Assembly (NCBI GenBank): GCA_963989385.1
Contig: OZ022506.1
Location: 10,621,841-10,685,840, forward strand
Length of the DNA: 64,000 bases
Direction of reading: 5' to 3'
DNA from: Ctena decussata
Lineage: Eukaryota > Mollusca > Bivalvia > Lucinida > Lucinidae
Shown here: positions 52,801-61,800 of the stretch, in pieces
Numbering within the stretch: the stretch's first letter is position 1
How the letters are laid out: every line of letters starts with the position of its first letter
The notes under the pieces: generated by a model
Seen by the model: only the letters and a program-made list of their open reading frames with translations
The model's database searches: none
What the model was told of the DNA's origin: nothing
Program-made: the position numbers and the translations under genes

Positions 52801-55800
52801 TGGCTTAAGTCTTCAAACTTCAGGTTTACTGTTCTGCTTTATAGTTTTTTCAGTGTGCACATAAAAACTATACCAAATCCTGTCAGTAAACAAGGTGGTA
52901 CTACATTTGCATTGTTAATTACTGATTATTTTATAATTTTATACTAAACACGTCAAAAGCGCTTAGCTTTTAATGTTATCATACTGATTGTATATCATTT
53001 TATTCGAGCCCTATATGCAAAATCTATTCTGGCTTAGCTGCGGCTTTATCTTTTTTATCTTTTCTGGTGTGGTATTTTGTTTATTTTTTTAAGTTGTATA
53101 TAACAAAATTTAGCGTATGTTACTGTCTTTATAACTCAAATGTACAAATTGTAAAAGAAACAAACTGGGCAACGCCATTATGAAATACTTTTATCTTTGA
53201 TATAATAACAAAGTTGCCAGCAAAAAAACCCGTTTTACGTGTGCAGAATATATCTATGCCCTTAACATTACAATTTGTAGTATACTGGTTCTAATCACGT
53301 ATAAAACACACCTCATGAATCCCTAAGAGAAATAACTGAGAGAAGTGTTGCTAGATCCAAGTACACAGTATATCATAAGAACACCCAGACTTATATATGT
53401 TATTGTTTTTTTATGTGACAGTGGGAAAAACCTGATTAAAGGTATTATAATGAAATATTTTAAATGTTAATGTTATTTACGTTACTTCTAGTAATGACAT
53501 CATAAAAAATAATCCAGAATGCATTTTTTCTTTTATATTTAAAGATTCTTTCATGAAGAAACTGCTACCAACGAAAATAAAATGATTCTATCATCAAATT
53601 ATGTGAGTTTAACAAAATAGCCCTCGGTAACGTATATAATCGATCATTATGGCCGACTAAAATGCGTTCAAAATATTGTGGAACTGTTCCTTGCTGTTTA
53701 GATAGGCTGGCATATTCAATATTACATTTTCCTGTTGTTTTTTAATTCATACAGTGTAGTTCAAGCACTTGAATTATACAGAAAGTGATAATTGCAATAT
53801 GGAACATTTATAAGGGGGTACTGTGTTAAACATCCTATTTCTCCCAAAGTATACAAGATAGGATAATAATTTTTGCAGATCTGAAAAGATAAATAAATTG
53901 TCTTTAATACAGTAACAAAGATATGGTCTAATGATAAAGGAGTAACTTACAAAAAGAAAGTATTTTGGATAGAAATAGCAATTTTAATGGAGTGTAAAGA
54001 CAAATGTCACGTATATGACACCATGTGAGCTAAAGTGAACTGTCGAACATCATAACTTTTAGCTAATGGGTCGTTCTATTAGACTCCACTATAACTTTAA
54101 ACATAGGAAAGTGATTTCTATTTTTTTATAATTTTTTATTATTTTTATTTTATGTTTATTTTTTTAATGGGTAACGTTTGTAACAGGCTGTTACAGCTTA
54201 ACGCCCCACTCGCCAGAGGGCTAACATGCTGCAAAATACTTCTAAGATGCTGGGCTTTAAGAAAAGTATGGTCTACAAAATTCCCCCTGGGGGGGGAGGT
54301 AAACCATTTCTGGCTCATGGCCTAACAGGCATTGTGAAGCTATAGATCTAGACCTTCACAAAACTTGACACAAAACGTAAGCTTGAACTTCTAAGTCTGT
54401 AACCTTGATCTAAAAGTTACTGAGGAAGGTGGAGCCCGTACTATGTAAAACTTTAGATCAGCACCTAACAGACTCTTAAGTATCAACTGAATCCAGCCAC
54501 ATTGTGCCTTAAGTAAACTTCAACCGAAATTTAACATAAAATTTCTAAGTCAATGACCTTGACCTAGAGGTCACCAAAGGAGGGGGGACTGGTACTATGT
54601 AAAACTTTAGACAATTACATGTATGTAAAAGCAGTGCAAATATCAAATGTATTCATGTATACATTAAGAAGTAATGGGTCTTTAAAACCACAGGCCCTTG
54701 AAGTTTAGACTGTGAAACACTTCAAAATGTCAACAAGGGCTTTGCAAGAGGCACATAATACGCCCGTTTAAATGTCATAAAGGAGTTACAGAATGAAAAA
54801 GACTGTTTACAAAAGGAAAGACAGGCAGACCAACAGAGGAAACTAATGACTGCAACATTATTAAATATTTAACATATCAAATACTATTAGTATACCAAAA
54901 ATCAGCTATTAATGCGAAAGTAAAACAAGGGAATTAAACTAAACATACTACATATACCATTCTTGGTTCTACTACATTCTCTTGACAACATCACCATTAA
55001 GTTGTGTTAAAATATTTTAAAACAGAGTAAACGGGATATTTATGCAAGGGCAGATAATTCAGTAAGTAAGCCAGAGTTGTGGTTCTTGCTCAAAATACAT
55101 TGCCTCATTATCATACACATTCCTACAAAGGTTTCATTCTAATATTTCAAAAGGTTAAGGAGATATGGAGTGAATGAGAAACACCTAACAAGTGTTGTCG
55201 GAAGACAACAAAGCACGCCTTATGGGTGCCTGATTCTCACAGTCACAAAGACCTACAAATATATCAGGTCATCTGCAGTGTCAGACTGAGCCATTATCCC
55301 AGGTATATGATGAATACATACTAAATACAACTCAAAAGATGAAGCAAAATTACTGAATGATAAGATTTATGTCAGAGTGACCTCAAATTTCCAAATATGC
55401 TGTTAATCTATAATTAGTTTTGGAGACACAAGGCAAAACCAATGAACCATGAAATATAGGTCACAGCGATCTATAAATAATATGAGGTCATGTGGGATGT
55501 CAGACTGATCCACTATGCCAGATATGATGTTAATCCATCAAACAGTTCTTGAAATATAAGACAAAATCACTGGACCATGAACAAAGGTCAAGGGCACAGG
55601 AGTCAGCATGGAAGCTTTGCAGCTGCTGCAATTATAGGGATATGCTATTTGACCAATTATCAAGTCCGCTGTCAAAGGTTTCATCAAAACTAAAAATTTT
55701 GCCTTAAAAACAGTGCCAAACAGCAAAGTCAGTCAACCCTAACATATAGGTCAAGGACATACAATTGTGTCATGCAGCTGCTGCAGTCATATGGATGTAT

Positions 55801-58800
55801 ATATGTACCAAGTATGATGATTGTAGCTGCTGTAGTTTGTAAGATACAGAGTTGAACATCGAGTTAAACGCAATTGTTAACATTGGTTAACCTGATCACG
55901 GACGCCGACGAGGACGCTGACGGGTACGCTAACGCTGACGCTAACGCTAACGCTAATGCATACTCGGACTACGACGCCGGGGGTATAGCATAAGCTCTAC
56001 TTTGCTTTGCAAAGGCGCGCTATAAAACCAAATCAAAGGGAGGTCACTCCAAAATTAAAAAAGAGGGAGCAACCATTCTTACATGCAACACACCGTCTTG
56101 CAGTCATGCACATTGCTTTAAAGTTTCATCAAGATATTCCAAACGGTTACCAAGTTAAGGTATGCACAAGATAAGCATACACAAAAATAGCCTAAAAGAA
56201 CTAATGAAAGGGATGTAACTCCAAAATGAAGAAAGGGAGAGCAGCCATTTTTGTACGCGACACATCAATAAGACTTCATACACATTGCTATAAAGTTTCA
56301 TGAAGATATCCCAAACAGTTATCTAGTTATGGCGCCCACAAAACTTGCAGGGAAAAATTAATCAAAGGGGCATAACTTGGAAACTAAGGAAGGGGGAGAA
56401 ACATTCTTGTACGCGACATGTTCCCCCAACCTAATACAACTTCATGAAGATATCCCAAATGGTTACTGAGTTATGGCCCGCACAAGAATGTTTACGGACG
56501 GATGAATGGACTGATGGATGGACAGCCCCACAACAGAATAAGTCCGTTTTTTCGAAACGGGCGTATAAAAATCGAAATATCATTTATGTCATTTAAAAAT
56601 ATTCTACTGTGTTGTATTGGACACTTTGGATGACAAGGTTTAGAAATGTTTCTAAGCTAGAACTGTTTAAAACATTATAAACCAAGAACATCCCAAATTT
56701 CAGCATAAAATTTCCAAGTCCATGCAATGTTACATTTACAAGGACAGTGAGCACAGCAACTTTAGTATTACTCTATTGTTACATGTATTTCCATCAAGAA
56801 ATACACTAGGACTATTAGCTTATATGCATGTATGGACATTTAGAAACATGAAAAGAACCACTGAATGTTACAGCTACCATTGTGTTCTATTGAATTTTCT
56901 TGTTTCCTCCAATCAGGTGTAGTTACAGCAGTCTTGTCTGGCTTCTTATATTTCACAGACTTTTCCTTCTCTGTCAGCAGTCTCTCAAAGTGCTGAAGTT
57001 CTGTCTGTAGGTCTTTCACCAAGGTCAAGGTCACATCATCACCACTAGTGGCCCTTGCCTTCAACCTCTTTATCTAAAAGTAGAGCAAAATTTCTGAGGG
57101 TAAAATATTTTCTTAAAAACCAACACAAAATATATGGATTCTATGGCAACAATCCTGTATCATTTCAAATTCTCCTAAATGCATCTCTAAATCTATAAGC
57201 TTCTACATGCAGTAAAATAATGTCCTGTATAAAAGGTAAAGGTACAGTTTTCCCATAGCCAAATGGCCTGAGCGGAAGGGTGTTAGAGGCCCATCGTGAT
57301 TTTGGTACAGCATATGAAAGAGAGAGCTTACCCCTATCCTTCCACTGCTGCAACAATGTCAATGCCATGCATGTCAACATTGAATCAAAATATATCTACA
57401 GCTGAAATACAGTATATATCTATTCTTCCTGTGAGAATGTCAGTTCTCTTGCAATACAGATTTAAGAAGTTCACTCCTTACACACTTTAACATTCCATAT
57501 TTAAGAATTGAAATTTGAATTTTCAGCGTTCAACATGTGATGAAGCCAGTGGGCTGAGCTAAAATTCCATGAAGCGCAAAGCGCTTCTTGTAGAATTTTA
57601 GCGACGACCACTGGCTTCTTCACACGATGAACGCTGAAAAATCAAATTTTTATTCTTATATTTACACTTTATTTTAGACCCTTCCTGTGCTGTTTTCGTG
57701 GTAATTTAATGTAGAATATGCAAAATATGCGTCGAAGAAAAGACAGAAACGACGTATTCGGCCATTGCGTTAAACAGCCATCGCCATAACGTGGCGTCAA
57801 TCGAACGTTAGGTGGACCACAAGACATTTGTTTACCTTAGACATCGCTTGACGACAACGTCACATGATCAACTGTCCTTCATCGGTGTATGAAGCCAGTT
57901 GCTCTATACGGTTAACCTATGGGAAGTCAGTGGCAAGTGTAAATATTCAACCTTATTAGCCCACATGCTCCTATAAGTGCACATCATGGAAATTTTTGAG
58001 GCATATGACTATAAGCGCACATATTTGTACAAGTCTATCTCTTTGTTTGCTACTTTACTAAAGCTGAAAAATGCTATAGAATCTTTCATTTGTAAAACTT
58101 CTCTATCCTTCTATAACTATTATTTAAGCAGCTTCTCTCCCACATGTATGTTTAACCTTTAAATGTGTTTCCTGCAATATATAATAAACTAGAAATGTTT
58201 TTCAGAGAAAAACTGATGTCCCCCCACCAGCCCATTTTCCATCCCCTATAATGAAGTCCTCCTGTGACCTTGAAAAAAGAGGTCAAGGTCACCAGAATCT
58301 GATCAGCTCTTAAGCTAGTCCCAGTGATGTATTCATGCAAGTTTGGTGAAATTCCATCAATTGGTTCATAAGATATTATGGGTACAAGAAATTGCCATCT
58401 AAGTCCTCCAATGACCTTGAAAATGAGGTCAAGGTTGCCAAAATCTAAATCAGCTCTTAAGCTAGTCCCAGTGATGTATCCAAGCAAGTTTGGTGAAATT
58501 CCATCCATTGGCTCATGAGATATTGCGGTTATATGAAATTGTCATCTCAGTCCTCCAGTGACCTTGAAAATGAGGTCAAGGTCATCAAAATCTAATCAGC
58601 TTTTAAACATGTCTCAATGATGTATCCATGCAAGTTTGGTGAAATTCCATCCATTGATTCAGGAGATATAGTGGGTACAAGAAATTCTCATCTAAGTCCT
58701 TCAGTGACCTTGAAAATGAGGTCAAGGTCATCAAAATCTGATAAGCTCTTAAGCTAGTCCCAGTGATGCATCTGTGCAAGTTTGGTGAAATTCCATCCAT

Positions 58801-61800
58801 TGGCACATGAGATATTGTGGTAATAGGAAATTGTCATCTCAGTCCTCCAGTGACCTTGAAAATGAGGTCAAGGTCATCAAAATCTAATCAGCTTTTAAAC
58901 ATGTCCCAATGATGAATCCATGCAAGTTTGGTGAAATTCCATCCATTGGTTCAGAAGATATAGTGGGTACAAGAAATTGTCATCTAAGTCCTTCAGTGAC
59001 CTTGAAAATGAGGTCAATGTCATCAAAATCTAGTTAGCTCTTAAACTTGCCCCAATGATGTATCCATGCAAGTTTGATGATATTCTATCCATTGGTTCAG
59101 GAGATATAGTGGGTACAAGAAATTATCATCTAAGTCCTCCAGTGACCTTGAAAATGAGGTCAAGGTCACTAAAATCTAATGAGCTCTTAAACTTGTCCCA
59201 ATAATGTATCCATGCAAGTTTGGTGAAATTCCATCCATTGGTTTAGGAGATAACATGGGTACATGAAATTGTCATCTAACTCATCCAGTGACCTTGAAAA
59301 TGAGGTAAAGGTCACCAAAATCTAATCAGCTTTTAAACTTGTCCCTATGACGTATCCATGAAAGTTTGGTGAAATTCCATTCATTGGTTCAAGAGATATC
59401 ACGCACGCAAAGTGGGAACATGAAATTGTCATCTAAGTCCTCCAGTGACCTTGAAAATGAGGTCAAGGTCACCAAAATCTAATCAGCTCTTAAACTTGTC
59501 CCAATGATGTATTCATGCAAGTTTGGTGAAATTCCATCAATTGGTTCAAGAGATATTGCGCACGCAAGAAACTGTCACGCCGACGCCGACGCCCGGGAAC
59601 TGCACTGAAAACAATATGTCCCCCCTCACCTTTGGTGGGGGGACATAATCATGACGTGTGCGCTTTTAAGAAAGAAAAATTACTACAAGTATTTGTCTTC
59701 ATTTTGAAAAAGTTAGCGCACAGAATGCTTAAAGGGTCTATTACGGTAGTGTACTTCTGAATCTTTGCCTTCTACCAGAAAGTTGAAGAGGAGCTCTATA
59801 AGCTATCAGCTTTCGTTCTGATCCTTTTTCATTGTGTAGTTGTGTATGTATGTTGTTTATATGTTGTAATGTACATTCTTGAAAAATAAAATATGTTTAA
59901 ACCAAAGTTGGTGTACTTCCCTGCTTCTCTGGTGCTACTTAGTTTATCTGCAGTATCCAACTCATAACAGCTAGTACTGTCATGACTTCCACTGCCCCTT
60001 TTTTTAAAAAGGGAGAACATTGTACTTGATGATCTGTACATGACTCTCAATGAAGACATATGTCGTGATTCTCGGTAGATCATATGTTGTGACCCCTCAT
60101 TAGAACTGCCTAAATAAGGCAGTTCTAATGAGGAGTCACAACATATGTTTTCTTGAGGAAGAACCAGAAAATATCAAGAATAAAAGTCCCACCACAGGCG
60201 CTTGAAGTTTTTACCATGAAACACTTCAAAATGTCAAAAATTGGAAAGGTCATTTCTCATTTAAAAATGTATTCTGGTGCAGTGTTGTATTGGACACTTT
60301 GGATGACAAGGTTTAGAAATATTTCTAAGCTAGAACTTCAAGATCCTGTGGTCCCACCTTATCTGGACCTCATGGGAGATCCACATTAACACCTACCTTA
60401 AGTTGTATATCCGCTACTTTCTCCTCCACCTGAGAGTAGGTGGCGCTAGTGTCAGTTCTGTAGCCACTCTCTGGTTCTGAGGTGGCACCCTCCCTAGTTT
60501 GGGTTTCTAATTTGTAGGTCGATAATAAAGGTGTTTCTGTAATAGATAATAAAAGGAACCTCTATTTTATGACATGCTCTTAAGAGACAGAACAGCAATA
60601 GTAATTAAACTACATTTTCTTTCATATTAAACAATAAACATGTATTCCCTATTATTTCATGGAGCTCAGTCACTGTCAGTACCAAAAAAAAAACTCAGTT
60701 GATTTCATACATGGATGAATATTTATAGCAAATATTGCTGAACGCATGTACATGTAACACCACAAAATGAGCTGAGTCATGCAAAACAATTACCTTAACA
60801 TATCAACAACCAGTAAAGACCTAACCAGTCTGTGCATTGGTGCAGTATAGCTAGAGTCTTCATTTTGTACCCACTGATTTCTCTAGGGGCACATATACAT
60901 GGTGTAGTGTAGGAACAGCACAGTCTAATTAAAATGTACAAGCTGGTCTGGGCATGTGTTGTCTGCATATATATTAAGCACCCTTTTTGCGTAATGGGGC
61001 TCATACAAAGAAACTGTTTAGTATATGTATCATGTATAGTTGAACCTGTGAACAAAGGCCAGCATTTAGAAAAAGCAAAATTGGCCGTTGTTTACAGGTG
61101 GCCGTTGTTCAAAGATTCAATAATTTCACAATTTTGATCCTGACAGATAAATGTAAAATTCGTCAGAGATTTTTTTTCGCGCGCTTTTAGGGTTAATATT
61201 TCCCGTGTGTTTTTGCATGTGCGCGAAATCAATATTCAAAGTGCATATATGCAATTAAAATATTCCAGAAAATAAATTTCCAAAATATTATTGTTGCTAT
61301 AGGTTTAAATTGTGTAATAATTTGTTTTCAAAATACACACACATATCGGTAAAAAGACTTTTGCTTTCAAGGTTGACGCACTCGACCTTTCGGCGATATG
61401 TTCGATTGGCGGATTAAATCAGTTACAGATGATTAATTATTGGTTGACTGAGCATACTGTATAAGACATGATTAGCCGAATAAAACTGACCTTAATTACC
61501 TTACAGAAATTAACACTTATGGTATCAAACGCATTATGCGCTATTAAATTGTGCAGAATACACTTTGTTACATAAATTATACTGCACCCGAAAATCAAAA
61601 ACCAGTCTAGAGCTAAAAATAGATTAGGCAATACACAAACACGTGTGTCTGAAAGTGAAACTGTGTTTTGACACAAGGACTGACCGTTACTCGCAGAAAT
61701 TAGCGCGTCTCGGGATGGATTCGGATGACCGTTGACCGTAGTTCGCAGTGGACCGCTATTCCCAGGTAATTTTACCAGGAAATTCGACGGGAGGAATCCG

